This document shows, piece after piece, positions 49,769 through 61,892 of a stretch of 64,000 nucleotides of DNA. Position numbers and translations under genes: made by a program. The notes below the pieces were generated by a model that saw only the letters and a list, made by a program, of their open reading frames with translations, was not told where the DNA came from and searched no databases. Each line of letters begins with the position of its first letter. The first letter of the stretch is position 1. The DNA comes from Nemertoderma westbladi (Eukaryota > Xenacoelomorpha > Nemertodermatida > Nemertodermatidae): positions 1 through 64,000 of the forward strand of contig JAUCBJ010006913.1 in assembly GCA_032718475.1 (NCBI GenBank), given 5' to 3'.

Positions 49769-50961
49769 TGTTCGCGCTTTCAGACCTATGGCAGTTTAAC
49801 CCACCAAATTAAGATGTCTTCTAGATATTAAATCGGTTTTTAGTCTATGACAAGTATTTGATTCACTACACTAGTCGAAACCAATCTGTGCGCGATCATT
49901 CACCCGCTGGATATTCCCGGGAGATTGGGTTCGACGGTTTAATTTTATTGCTATGTAAGCCTAATGTATTATTCGACTGACAGTATTATATAATCTCTGA
50001 CAATATTATTCACCTTCGGGAATATTAACAGTTCCTTTAGGACGTGGCGCTTTATCTATATAAACAGAGTTATGACTTAAACTACTCACAACGATATGGC
50101 TCAATTATAATTCACATATATGGCGCATTCTTTAGGAATTGCTTCTTTAACAGACTCACTCATACACAATGCTGCACAATACTGCACACTAATCTGCCAA
50201 TCTTCACTGATTTTAGTCACATATAAAAGGAACACAGACTGACTCATGTAGGGTCTATCAAATAACATTATATTCAATTCAAACCACTTTAACATAAGTC
50301 ACAATCGTTATTGGTAACCTTTCTCTCTTACCTTCGGTATATCAAGAATATTGGGTTTCGGGGTTATTTATCGTTATTCCAAATATAATAATTCATCAAC
50401 CATATTATGAAGAACTGACAGTAAATAGCAGTATAAAACAACAATGAAAACACTGATTGTTATGAGTTTGCAATGTTTCAGCAGTCAGTATGTATGATCA
50501 GTTAGCAGTTAAAGGATATATGTCTTTATAATTAAACCTACTAGTGTAAGACTAAAAACTGAAACACGGAGGTGCCAAAAGCCGGTTCTTAGGCTCTGGG
50601 CAAAAACATAACACTGAACTACTGAGTTTCTGTATATACCTCCAACACAGAGACAACAAACGCTCTGATTGGTCAACCTGAACAACGAGAGAACAAAGAA
50701 ACAAAGAAACGTCGACGTGGCAATATCAGCTGCTAGCCGACGTCATGGTAGCGACACTGTTTTCAAGAGTATCGAGCTTTTACGTCACGGAATTACGGAT
50801 TATGTCCTCTAAAGTACAAATACAGAAGAAATAGCTTTTATGTCCGCTAAAACACCAGTACAGCAAGGACACGGCCTTTTTATGCCTGGTAAACCAACTA
50901 CAGAGTATTTTACGGGAAAAATAAGGAAAAATAACCGGACAATTCAGCAAAAGCTTTTACA
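49769..50961 (-). repeat. 3' LTR (1193 bp)
   Basis: Same sequence as the LTR at 61893-63085 with one substitution at 50093. On the element strand an AATAAA word (plus tttatt near 49942) lies about 175 bases before the LTR end and could act as the polyadenylation signal. Confidence 0.95.
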
Positions 50962-53900
50962 CCGCTCCCAGAAAATGGGATTTTCAGTCTATAAAATATA
51001 AAAATCACAGTTTCTAAAACATAAAGATACTCTAAACAGTTAGTCTTTCTTACGCAGACGGCGTTTACGCAGTTTTTTGAGGCTAGCAAGAGTCTTTTTC
51101 TCTTTGGGGGGAGCCACTTTACTAGGAGGGCCATAACTCCTGGGTGAAGGGTGCAATATGATTGCATCAGAAGGTGTAGGATTGTGGTCGAGGTATCTGC
51201 CGTTTCGATATGCTTCTCCTCGAGCTGATTTTCCTCCGCTCGTAGCTGGATACGTTCATCCAAAAACTCTCGCAGAGAATAGGATCGTCCAAGTTCGATA
51301 ACTTCTTAGAGATTCTGGATTTCCCAATCGAATTGAGATAAGGCCAATTCGTTTATCGATTGGACTTACTGTTATAACTTACGTTTATCTGAACAAACGC
51401 AGGTTTCCTTTTTGATCTTTATAGAATATCGTTTAACTCGTTTCGTACAACGCTCTCCTTCACCTTGATGAGGGGTTGTATCGCGTTAAACGTGGACGAC
51501 CATACGGTTGGATAGTGATATTAGGTGTCTGCGTCACAATCCGGCTAGGTAAGATGAGCGGCTAGCTAGAAATCACTGTCGAAGTGTTACCGATTAATTG
51601 TTAGGGTAGCACTAGATCTTTGAACAGTGAATACAGTCCGCGAGGATCCGCGACACCACCAGGATCGCAGGTCTGAGGTCCAACTAAGGAATGAGGAGGT
51701 TTGACCGAGTATTCCGGGACTCTGATCGTAGGTTTACTCCAGGATCGTTCGAGCCGAGTGAGCATAGGTGATACGTCAAACAAGTTTCGCTCGAAACTCC
51801 AGTAAATATAACGAACACAACTGTGTTTAACACAACGTTTCCGTGGATGTTTATGTCTTTCCGTTTATTGGCTGGGTCTAGGGCATTTATCGTAATAATA
51901 CCAAAGACGCACGTCTGGTAGGGGAAACGCGGATGATATTTATTTGTTGTTACAATGCTTCTATCAAGAATTCCAAATATATGTTGGAGTTACTGCGTTT
52001 ATTTGTTTCTTTAATGTCTTTTCTTTCGAGCCGATTTCGAATAGAATTTTCGCATTCGAATTTCAGTTTATGGTTCCGACTCCGCTGGGCAAGATATATA
52101 GTCGACATAGTCCGTATTGTGTAAATCGATAGAATGACCAGTAGTTAAGAAGCCCATATACGTACCATTACGCTGCGTATATCGAGCAGCGAATTTTCTA
52201 TAGTCCAACTCTCGCGAGAGCTGCACTTGGGACATTGTCGGTTCGATATAACGACCATCGTCCTCTGCAGCAGTTGGACTAACGTCGCCGCGTATTAAGC
52301 TATCAACAAACGCTTGTAAAAGTAGAGTATATCGCTCCCCGATACCAAGACCATCTTCTATCAACTCCGTCATATCTGCTATATATGAGTTTATCCATAT
52401 TATAATGAGTCCACATTTAGGCGAGCGGGCGTCGCTGCCTACCCCAATCAACCCCCGGACAGTACGAGATCCTCAGCGCCGATGTGTCGTCGCCGCTGTA
52501 CTTTCGCCAACGACGTAGCCGCACAACGACAACGACAACCGGCACAAGTCACTCGACTGTCCGTCCCAAAGGCTTAGATGTACTTCAGGTATTCCTTGGA
52601 GAGTTAGGTTACTTTACGATTGCGACTAGCTACTGTAAACACACTTTAGCAGTAACATTCACCTATAAACTCACAAATACCACACAACTGGTCACAACTA
52701 CGCACATTCGGGCCATTTGTCCGTTAGTCAATGCCTTCCAGAATGTCACTGTATTATTATGTATCCTTGGATACTAGTAGTGCGCTATTTATTCCCTATG
52801 CTATTCAATGGGACAAGCTTTCTATTGTTCTTTTGACTCAATTCTAATTCTAGCGTGGTTGTTGCTATGGTGACATTATGCAAAGCTAGCGGTAGAATTA
52901 GGGTGATTCCAATGCATACAGATCTGGGATGTTATTTAATAGTATTCTTTAATAGTCAATGTTCTGTTTTATACATGACTTTATGAATTTTATCGGCTAT
53001 TGACTATGTTTGGGAGACTTTCACACACTCATACGCATGATAAGATAAATCTCCGCTCCCTTGATCTATTAATTAATGGAATTTTGGGAACTTTATAAAT
53101 TGCGTAAAAATGGCAATTTATTAAATTCATTAAAAGGCATGAATTTAAATTTATTCCCTGAAATTTTATTATTTGATAATTAAATGGACATATTTTGATT
53201 CTAGAACATGTCTAGGGACACAAGATCCTTAATTCTATGACAATTGTCTTTTTTAAGAATATCGGTAAATGCTACGATATCTTAATTGACTAGAATTGCT
53301 GAAGGATCTGAATTTTACAGATTTTGATTTATTAGATTTGCAAATATTAAATAATTAATATTTGAGATGGGCACCGATTTATTCCAGAACTTGTCTGGGG
53401 ACGTTAACCACTGATTCTAGAATTTGTCTTTCAAGTATATCGGTGGGTGCCGCGATATCTTAATCGACTAGAATTACAGATGGTCAAAGGGTTTAACAGA
53501 TTTATTTTGCGTGATACGCTACTGTTAAAGGGACATCACGCTACTATATGTATTATTTAATATACGGTATGAGAGCAATATCGCACGAAGCAATGTCAGT
53601 GTGAAGAGGCAAGTCGTTTCCAAGGTCTACCCAGAGCTTGGTTTAGCCGAGACACGAGGATCTGAACTTTGCATTCCTAATACTCTGCCTACCAATAATA
53701 CTTAAATATAGTAGTGGCTTTATTGTACTTTAATAAGTACGGACATTTCGTCTTACTGTAGTCACGTATTTATAATATGATACGGACAGTAAGGAAAGAG
53801 GAAAAGAATTATTTCTTGCCGTCGCATTAAATATAATATATACGTAATTAAGTAATAAACACGAATATATATTGCACTAATCTACTAAATAATCGCTAAA

Positions 53901-54025
53901 ATAACATTCTACTGAATAAAATTAAAGAAAACGATTATAATAAAATTACATAGTAATACATACATAAATATAAAAATAATAAAATAATATAAAATAATAG
54001 AGTCACACACCCACTCCATATGTTG
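50962..54025 (-). other. 3' untranslated or decayed region of the LTR element
   Basis: No ORF with an ATG and a recognisable domain is present. Open stretches without ATG on the minus strand occur at about 52451-52068 and 51305-50910 (the latter with a charged segment LREFLDERIQLRAEENQLEE); they could be remnants of a lost third gene, but no envelope or other family can be named. Two diverged copies of a ~190-bp block (each with a gatatcttaat-gactagaatt word) lie at about 53200-53330 and 53380-53510. Confidence 0.5.
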
Positions 54026-56875
54026 TTACGTTATGGAGTCCCTAGATGTTTGAAGGATTAGGGAGGTGGTCGTGGGAAGAGAATCTTGCCTTCCACAGTT
54101 TCCGGAGAGTCCTCCATTCCCTTCCGATAAACACAAACGACCGACTGGGTGATTGAGTCGCTGCATCCTGAATACAATTCCAGGTTTCCTCTTCGTCCTG
54201 GAATAGTGACGATAGAAACATCGCTCAAAGTATATGACGGCGTCACAAAGCCGATTCCAGGAGCTATAGTGGTCCGTCGCTCTCTGCAGGAGAGGTGAGA
54301 GTCTCTGCGAGACGTCTGATGTTCCAGAGCTCCAATCGCTCTCTCTGATCTTCATGAAGGATCCACTCGCGGTGGGGAGGCCCAGATCCACGGCGTCGTC
54401 CCTGGCAACATGTAATACCGACAGATCTATCCCGGGTTCAAATAACTCCGATCCACACGTCCGGGTTTCAGGTTCGACTTTCTCCGCTCCCTTGGCTGGT
54501 ATAATCTCAGTCGGAGTAAGATGGGGAGGCCATTCATTCTCCTTACTCAGGAAGTCGGGTTCACCTAATCGGTCTGTAGTATCTGTCAGTTCTTGAGGAG
54601 TTGCTCCTCTGGAAGCGATGTCAATTGGATTAAACTTCTTGGGGCAATATCTCCATTGATCTACATTGGAGCTAAGATTGTCATTATCTGAGGAGTGTGG
54701 TGTTCCCTCAGTTGGGTCGTCTCCCTCACTAGTATCATCTTCCCATTCACTCACCTGGCAGACGCGATCTTGAAGCAGTCTTTCCCTGAGCGTTCTACGG
54801 GAAGGTCCAGTAAGGTACCAACCTACTCTAGTTCTTACCGCATAGGTCTGTAGTGGCTGCGGTTGAGCAGGTCGTTTCTCTAATGTCTCCAGCGCCTCAT
54901 GCGCGTTTTGGCCGATGAGTATTTGCACTCCAGGATAATCAGTCTGGAATCGAGGTATGTTAAGATGTTGGATGCTCTCATCCTCGTCCCAATTATAAAG
55001 GTCTGCTTGAGTAGTAGCGAAGTTCTTTATAGCCACCATTTTCACTGACCTTATGCTGTGTTCTCCTAGTTCGTCTTGTGGGGTGGACAACGCGCCTACA
55101 TAATAATCAGCTGTTATTGTAGATTTCCAAACTTGCATAATGCCAGACATGTTGAGCTTAGTTTGGAACTTGGGCTGTCCAGCAAATATATCTTCGGCTA
55201 GCTCTTTATCGATGAATGTTCCTGTGCTGCCGGAGTCCAGGAGGGCGTTCACTACATAACTCCGTTTAGGTCCGTGCACCCTTACTTGCACCACAGGAAA
55301 CTCTCGGATCCCTACATTGGAAGTTGGCGCTTTCCAAGATGGTTGTTGATCGGAAGTAGTTAAGGTAAGGTCGCTGTCTGTGTCTTTCTCATGTACGAGT
55401 GCTCGATACACTGCGGTGGTGTTTATTAGGTAACAGGATTCGTTTTGGTCGGAGAACTCGTCCGTATAGAATCCTTCCATCTCAGATTGATCAGTGTCGT
55501 TCACATCACTGAATTGGACATGTAGTTCGGACTCACTTACCTGACTCGGGCTGTTTCGTTCGAATTCCGTGTGCAACAAGATATGATGTTTTGCGCCGCA
55601 CTTTGCACACCTTGCGTCGGAGTTACAGGTTCGCCGTTGGTGTCCTCGTCTGAGGCAATTATAACACAACCGCTTATCCCACATGACTTCACGTCTATCC
55701 TTTAGTGATTTCCTCAGGAATTTATCACACGCATTTAAACGGTGGGGCCCGTCGCACAGCACACATTTCGGCTTGATGTTACTGACTTTAACCTGTGCTA
55801 TGTGGTGCACACTTGTTCTTTCCTCGGGCTTTCTCACCTGAATTCTTTTAGGAGACGTAGGAAGGGTTTTTTGTACCGGTTCCCTTCTGTCATTGGGTCG
55901 AGACTCGGATTTACTTACCTGATCTTTAGGCATTTTATTGACATAATAAGATCTGTCAGTGTCTTTCCCGCTGTCCTCTCCTTGAGAAGTTTGGCTTTCA
56001 CCATCGTCGGTATAACATACTGGTGTTACCCTTCTCTTAGAAACGGGTTTCTCACTTACCTTGTTTTCCAATGTCTTCTCTCTGGACTGCCTTAGGAGCT
56101 GTAATTTCACTTCTCTATCTAAGAATGACATGAGATCAGTCATGGTAGGGTCTCGTCGTTGTTGTTCCATCATATATAACACCTTCTTATCCCAGCGTGT
56201 ACCTACTCCACCCTTGGGCAAAGTAGATGCTAAGGCTCCTACAACCATAGAATTCTGGTATTCATGAGACTTACCTAACCAATCTAGTTGTCTACAGATC
56301 TCCTGAATCTCATCGGAAAACTCTATAATCCCGCTGCTAAGAAACTTTCGGGGCGCCATTAATTTCGCATATAAATACCTAGCTATGTTAGTCCTATTAC
56401 CATACCTGATGTTTAGTGTATCCCAAACTTGTCTTAATCCATCTGGATGTCCAATAAATTTTAACGCCATTGACTTGGGAGGTCCTTCCAAGCACTCGAT
56501 GAGGAATCTAAGTTTCTCTCCATTAGATAGTACAGAGTTCTGTATGTTATCTTTGTAATATTCATTAAAAGGTAACCATTTCATCTCATCTCCATTGAAC
56601 TTGACGATCTCTCCCACCTTCACCGCTTGCCGGGCTTCGGTTCTAGCCATTTGACGCGTAAAACTTTCTTGGGCCATCGTGTTATTTAATATCGAATTAT
56701 CGGTATATAAATTTCTCGGATTATGATCAGTTCTATAGGGAATATCATTATCAACAGGTCTATAATTACCCTTAATAGGGTTCACTATAGGAGTTTCTAC
56801 TTCGCTAGCAGTATAGATGCGTGTAGGCTCCACACCTTGCGCATGAGATACTTCAGACCTAACGGGTTGACACAT
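54026..56875 (-). pseudogene. Bel/Pao-type gag/zinc-knuckle/aspartic-protease ORF lacking RT and integrase
   Basis: The ATG at 56875 is the first in frame; codons upstream stay open to 57020, where a TAG lies. The frame is 949 residues. About residues 85-260 match the DUF1759-type Pao gag core (VKFNGDEMKWLPFNEYYKDN, EKLRFLIECLEGPP, LYAKLMAPRKF). Two zinc knuckles follow near 370-450 (CYNCLRRGHQRRTC and CAKCGAKHHILLH). The DUF1758-type retropepsin has the active-site LLDSGSTGTFID at about 545, and the domain continues to RVGWYLTGP. After about residue 738 the protein jumps to NVDQWRYCPKKFNPIDIASRG, which in intact Pao proteins lies after RT and RNase H. A second jump after HYSSWNRL reaches a C-terminal HPVGRLCLSEG-like tail, so the integrase core is missing too. 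The remaining frame is open without stops, so gag and protease could still be made. Confidence 0.83.
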
Positions 56876-58222
56876 TGTTACAGAGGGTGGTGGTATACCC
56901 TTTTTTAAGTTTACTAATTTATCGCGTTCTAACGCGATACTTTGCTGCACTTCTTGCACGCTTACGTCCTTCTGGGCTCCTCCCCGAGGCGCACCCACAA
57001 GGCGGACGCTTTTCCACTACCCTTGGGGCCAGTCCGACTCCGTTTTTATCAGACCGGGCCGGAGGGTAACCCGATGCTTCCCGGGTTCAATTTTCAATCC
57101 CCCGATCACACCGGCACAGCTCGTCGTGTGTAGCCGAACGGCGGATCAAAGTTCGCCTACTGTCAACTTACTGTGGCCTGACTGTACATTGAGCCAACTC
57201 AGAGAGTCAACCGGCGGGTGGACCAGTCGATAGCGATCGAGCATCAAGGTCGCCCTTGAGCCAAACCGACGGTCTTGTCCCATGTGGGCTTGCGCTACCC
57301 AGCATGGAATATTGACCGTTTTCACCTGCCTCGCCGGCAGTATTGAGGGGAAGTCGGTTCCACCAACAATACTGACTAGCTTAAAGCTAAGCTAAGAACA
57401 AGTCACCACTTACCAGTCACTGTACACATGTACTCAATAGATGCTCACGAAATCGAGTACACTACGGTAGACACAAAATCGGACACATACCATGCACACA
57501 CAGAAGACATAATCGGGAATAGACGAAATCGGGGACAAAATCAGAGGGGACAAAAATTGTATCGACTGTTAAAGAGTCGAGAGTACCTTATTTTGCCGTC
57601 AGGGCAAAATAACTTTGTGTGCACAAAGTATGCTGGGGTGCAGTAAAGATATGGTCCTACTAATAACCGGCGGCGACTGAACCAACCGGCAAGGTTTCCC
57701 ACACTCACTCGCAGTGGCCATACACACACTCACGTATACCACGTACACACACAAACCACAGATTCCAGAGTATCATTCACTCGGACCACACTACAACACT
57801 AACCCCTCCTTGCAGCCGATATTCCGGGTGCCACCTCCATTCCAATAGTAGTACCAACAGAATCATCAGAACGTGTCCATTCCGATGCAACACCTCCATT
57901 CCAATAGTGCTACCCTGGGAAAAAACACGTTTTGGCAACCGATCGGAGACAGTACAGAGTCTGGTCAACTCATACATACCAAACATAGACCTACCACATA
58001 AACCACATAAACCACAGATCACACTAAGCCACCACCCCTACTGTGTACAGGACTGGCAGTACGGCAACAGGCCGACTAGACGGTACCACGGCACCATGTT
58101 AATTCATGGTTCGCAAGACACGAGGGCCTTCAGTAACTCCCCTGCACTATAGTAAGGATTTAACGTGCCCCCAGACCCTCACGAGTCCGCCGCCGCCTGT
58201 TTAGAGCACCCCTATAGAGACC
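56876..58222 (-). other. Spacer between the two ORFs of the LTR element
   Basis: No supported coding region. A strong splice-donor word (CTGGTAAGTG on the minus strand) lies at about 57408-57417, so the upstream ORF RNA could be spliced to the gag ORF. A GC-richer part with scattered words lies at 57000-57350, and a short duplicated phrase (cacctccattccaatagt) occurs at about 57832 and 57891. Confidence 0.45.
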
Positions 58223-59515
58223 TCACCTCCTTAGGCACTCTAACTTACTTTCCCTCACTGTTCCTTTTAAATGTTGGACAGTCCCTTCCAACTCTCGGAC
58301 CTGTTGGGAAGAGCGTATCCAATTCTCCTTCATCTCTCCTAGGAGAATATCCATCCCCCGCCGTCTCTCGTCTACCCAATCAACCGCCGAAACGGGATCC
58401 GCCAACGTCGTAGCGGGCAAACGAGGGACAACGGGTGACAAATTTGGAATATTTCGCTCGGGGTCCAGGACCTGAACTGTCTCCTGGGCAGTTCTACGGG
58501 GCACAGGTAGCTTAGTGCTATGCAGAGGGAATTTATAGGTAGCTTCAGGGAGCACAGGTGTATCTATTACCGAAGGGGTGATTTCAAGAACAGGCCTACT
58601 TATTTCAGGCTCATCTACTATAGTAGGGAGTCTTTCTATTTTAATTATTTGGTCTGTGGGTTCTGTACTCTCTAAGTTGGTGTTATTTAGTTGCCTTCTA
58701 ACAGCTGGAGGCAAATCAGGCAATTTCTGACGGTGGAATGTTCTTTTACGTCTGCTTAGGCGGGATCGATTTGCTCCGCCTTCAGTGTCGGTGGTATCGC
58801 CTTCCTCAGATGATGTATAACCTTGTCGTTTGGGAGTAGATCGATTCATCATCTGCATATTACTAGCTGTTAACTGTTTATTAAAGTTATCTTGCCTCTC
58901 TTGAAGATTTTCCAACTCTAGTTGGGTTGTCTCTTCAGATGCCCTCCGTTCTGCTTCTGCCACTGCTATCTTTCTTTCCGCTTCTGCCGCTGCCGCTTTC
59001 CTTTCCGCTTCTACGGCTGCAGCTGCCGCTTTTGCCTCTGCCGCTGCCGCTTTCCTTTCCGCTTCTACGGCTGCAGCTGCCGCTTTTGCCTCTGCCGCTG
59101 CCGCTTTCCTTTCCGCTTCTACGGCTGCAGCTGCCGCTTTTGCCTCTGCCGCTGCCTCTGCTGCCTTTCTTTCCGCTTCTGCCGCTGCCACTGCCGCTGC
59201 TGCTGTCTTTCTATCTTCTATACGTTTTTTCCTTACTTGTTCTTCCTTTTCTCTAGCGATGCGGAGTTGTTCATCGAATTTAGCTTGGTTCGCCGCTAAC
59301 CTATCCACATCAATCGCATCTAACACAAGTTTGGCTCCTTCGCTATTAGGGCTAAGTCCCTCTAGCCTTCTCCTCAACTCTTCATCTCCTAAAAAACGCT
59401 GATAGTCTGACAGATAGATGTCAATGGCATCCCTCTTATGCGGTTTCTCTGCTGTCACTTCGCTCTCGGTTGTATCTAGTAGACTGTCTGACAGGTTCTG
59501 CTTTGCGTCAGACAT
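58223..59515 (-). CDS. Alanine-rich coiled-coil ORF of the LTR element, function unknown
   Basis: This 430-residue ORF starts at an ATG (59515) and is intact. Residues about 75-220 are a highly charged alanine-rich segment dense in A, E, K and R (AEAERKAAEAAAEAKAAAA), with three nearly identical 18-residue repeats encoded by 54-bp tandem units at about 59010-59160; this should form a long helix or coiled coil. The N-terminal 70 residues and the proline-containing C-terminal half (TPKRQGYTSSEEGDTTD, DLPPAVRRQLNN) show no family I recognise. It lies between the 5' LTR and gag on the same strand, so it is presumably element-encoded; a structural or gag-accessory role is a guess. It may also be an acquired host exon set. 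Confidence 0.6.
   Translation of the reverse strand: MSDAKQNLSDSLLDTTESEVTAEKPHKRDAIDIYLSDYQRFLGDEELRRRLEGLSPNSEGAKLVLDAIDVDRLAANQAKFDEQLRIAREKEEQVRKKRIEDRKTAAAAVAAAEAERKAAEAAAEAKAAAAAVEAERKAAAAEAKAAAAAVEAERKAAAAEAKAAAAAVEAERKAAAAEAERKIAVAEAERRASEETTQLELENLQERQDNFNKQLTASNMQMMNRSTPKRQGYTSSEEGDTTDTEGGANRSRLSRRKRTFHRQKLPDLPPAVRRQLNNTNLESTEPTDQIIKIERLPTIVDEPEISRPVLEITPSVIDTPVLPEATYKFPLHSTKLPVPRRTAQETVQVLDPERNIPNLSPVVPRLPATTLADPVSAVDWVDERRRGMDILLGEMKENWIRSSQQVRELEGTVQHLKGTVRESKLECLRR
59010..59160 (-). repeat. 54-bp coding tandem repeat in the coiled-coil ORF
   Basis: Three nearly identical units on the plus strand (gcttctacggctgcagctgc followed by cgcttttgcctctgccgctg and gccgctttcctttcc) translate on the minus strand to 18-residue helical repeats. 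They are in frame, so copy-number change would lengthen the helix without breaking it. Confidence 0.88.
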
Positions 59516-59639
59516 GCTTATGTGTACAGTTGAATGTCTACTGCTGTATTACAGTCTGAGCAAGTCTAGTAACTCAGTATTAACTGCTAGCCTAGTAATT
59601 AATTACCGATACTGCTACTCAGTGTAGCGTGATATATAT

Positions 59640-60025
59640 ATAATATATTAAAATACCGGTATGCTTATAGTATATATAAGTATTATTACAGACTAGGTTT
59701 ATCTCAGAATACCAGTATAATTTTAGCACAAATATATATAAATATATAATAGGCCTATCGGGAATACCGGTATACAGCTTACGGTTTGTAGTATATATAG
59801 TTCTGGACTAGAATTAATTACAAGTACCGGTATAATTTCAGCCTAAATTTATAGAAATAAAGATAATAGGCCTATCGTAAATACCGGTATGCAGTTTACA
59901 CTTATAGTATATATATATAAGTATAATTACAAACTAGAATTAATTACAGAATACCGGTATGATTTCAACCCAAAATTTATAAAAATAAATATAATAAGCC
60001 TATTGTAAATACCGGTATATCAATT
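59640..60025. repeat. Diverged ~110-130-bp repeats with ataccggtat
   Basis: Three to four blocks share the order ataccggtat, atagtatatata, ttacagactag or similar, then ataggcctat. They are diverged in sequence and spacing, so older than the LTR pair. Confidence 0.7.
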
Positions 60026-60959
60026 ATTTTAAATAACTGAATTTCTGAATTTTAATGGTTACTTGGTTACTTTAACTTACTTTATTGCCGTTATTTAAGC
60101 AGTAGTCCAACTGATATTGAGACCTAATTGTTGTATGGCAGGCCTACTATTTATAAATCGTTTAGTTGATTTATAATATATATATACCCGTTTTAATGGG
60201 TTTTGTCAATGTTGAAATAAATGTTATTATTTCTGGGGAGTAATCACTACACAAAGCGGTGCGCTTTCAGTGAAGTGTTACTTATAGGACACTAAAACAA
60301 ATAATGCTAATTTACCTAAGTTACTTAATACTACAAATTACGTACAATTCGGGTGAGATTACAATCTCTAAATAAACATAAAATTTACAAAACACAAAAT
60401 ACGAATTTTTAGGGTAATTTTACAAGAAGTCTACAAACCAGCCTAACAAAGGGTTAGAATTCTGGTTATTACAACGGACAGGGTACTACGGTATTTGAAA
60501 TAATAAGTAGTAGTAAATACACTGCGTTGTCCAGATAGAAAAATACCACCGCCTGACGACCTATAGCCGTATCGCTATAGGTTCTACGTTATGTATCACG
60601 GAGTGTTCCTACCTAGAAGTTAATAGAGCTAATCGAACGTGCCTATCAACCACTTTACAACACAAATATAATGTCTACACTAATTACTTCGGAAAGTACT
60701 GTACACTAAACCCTAAATTAGGTACGAGTACTTGTACAACAGATAATCAGTAGTTAAATATACTTGAACAGCTAAAAGAACCGCGGCATCTGCTGGAGTG
60801 ACCGATGCACAAAATCACCAGTCTTTACCTACGCCAAGCAGCCCGTGTAGTACCGGGGTTAATTTAACTATAGCGGTATGTATAACAAACACAATTACTG
60901 TAGGAACAAACTTGGGGAATGAATGTTGCGGATAATCGCATAAACTCTGAATAATAAAT

Positions 60960-61532
60960 ATTACGCTATGCGTACAAACTACTCAAACAAAATGCAGACC
61001 GAACACTGACAGACTACTATCAAGCCTAAACAAACTACAGGACATGCAGACTCCGAAATGATTAGGGAGTATGCGTTCTAACCCAGTAGTACGACTTATT
61101 CTTTAGTTGGGGGTTTACCTTACAGCGTTCGCTGCCCCTACTTCCTAACCGTACTTAATCGGACAAGTGATCTACACACGCTGCAATCCGTTCAGACCTA
61201 ATAACAGCCAGACAACTATCCAGCCTACAAATTATCTAAATAAAATTATACGCTACCCGTACAGACTTACACAAACAAAGTACAGACTAAACGATGGCAG
61301 ACTACTCTCAAGCCTAAATAAACTACAGGACATGCAGACTCCGAAATGATTAGGGAGTATGCGTTCTAACCCAGTAGTACGACTTATTCTTTAGTTGGGG
61401 GTTTACCTTACAGCGTTCGCTGCCCCTACTTCCTAACCGTACTTAATCGGACAAATGATCTACACACATTGCAATCCGTTCAGACTTAACAGCAATCAGA
61501 CAACAGCTCAGCCTACAAATTGTCTGTACAAT
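60960..61532. repeat. ~288-bp tandem duplication in the leader
   Basis: The segment from cgtacaaact through gacatgcagactccgaaatg and gcgttcgctgcccctac is repeated 287-288 bases later with few changes (gacatgcaga at 61041 and 61329). The central part is nearly identical; the edges are more diverged. Confidence 0.88.
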
Positions 61533-61704
61533 CTGATCAGGCTTACACGCCTTCTGTTCAATACTGGCCTACAAACAAATAAAACTGACAGAAATAAGTA
61601 AAATCTCAATAAAAAACCAGGGCGGCCGTTCCCTGATTAAGTATTAAGACCTACCGGTATACAACAATCAAATCGAATAATACTAATGTACTTATACGGG
61701 AAGT

Positions 61705-61818
61705 ACCGGTTAGGACAGTTAGGCCTACGGACCTACAGAAGTACCGGTTCTGGCAGTTGGGCCTACTGACCTACGGCAGTACCGGTTCTGGCGGTTGGGC
61801 CTACTGACCTACAGATGT
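61705..61818. repeat. Three 38-bp tandem units
   Basis: Units start accggtt at 61705, 61743 and 61781 and contain gttgggcctactgacctac or close variants. Confidence 0.88.
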
Positions 61819-61892
61819 ACCGTTCAGGTTTACCGGTTGACCGGTACTTTCAACTTTATTGCTTACTGCAACAAAGAAGCTATATCCTTTAA

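Larger units (their letters stand above)
59516..61892 (-). other. Leader region of the LTR element with internal repeats
   Basis: Non-coding between the 5' LTR and the first ORF. It contains several repeat clusters: diverged ~110-130-bp blocks marked by ataccggtat (59655-60020), a ~288-bp tandem duplication (about 60960-61530) and three 38-bp units (61705-61818). No clear tRNA primer-binding site is visible next to the LTR at 61892. Confidence 0.6.

Noticed and set aside
50044-50295. Small open frames inside the LTRs (repeated at 62168-62419)
   Set aside because: They occur identically in both LTRs simply because the LTRs are identical; no domain and no independent support.
52068-52451. 127-codon minus-strand open frame in the LTR element's 3' region as an envelope gene
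   Set aside because: It begins without ATG, lacks signal peptide, membrane segment or cysteine pattern, and matches no family I know.
58922-59299. Plus-strand leucine/cysteine-rich open frames
   Set aside because: Shadows of the alanine-rich coiled-coil ORF on the minus strand.
61870-61892. tRNA primer-binding site next to the 5' LTR
   Set aside because: In element sense the first bases after the LTR (ttaaaggatat) do not start with TGG and I could not match a tRNA 3' end.
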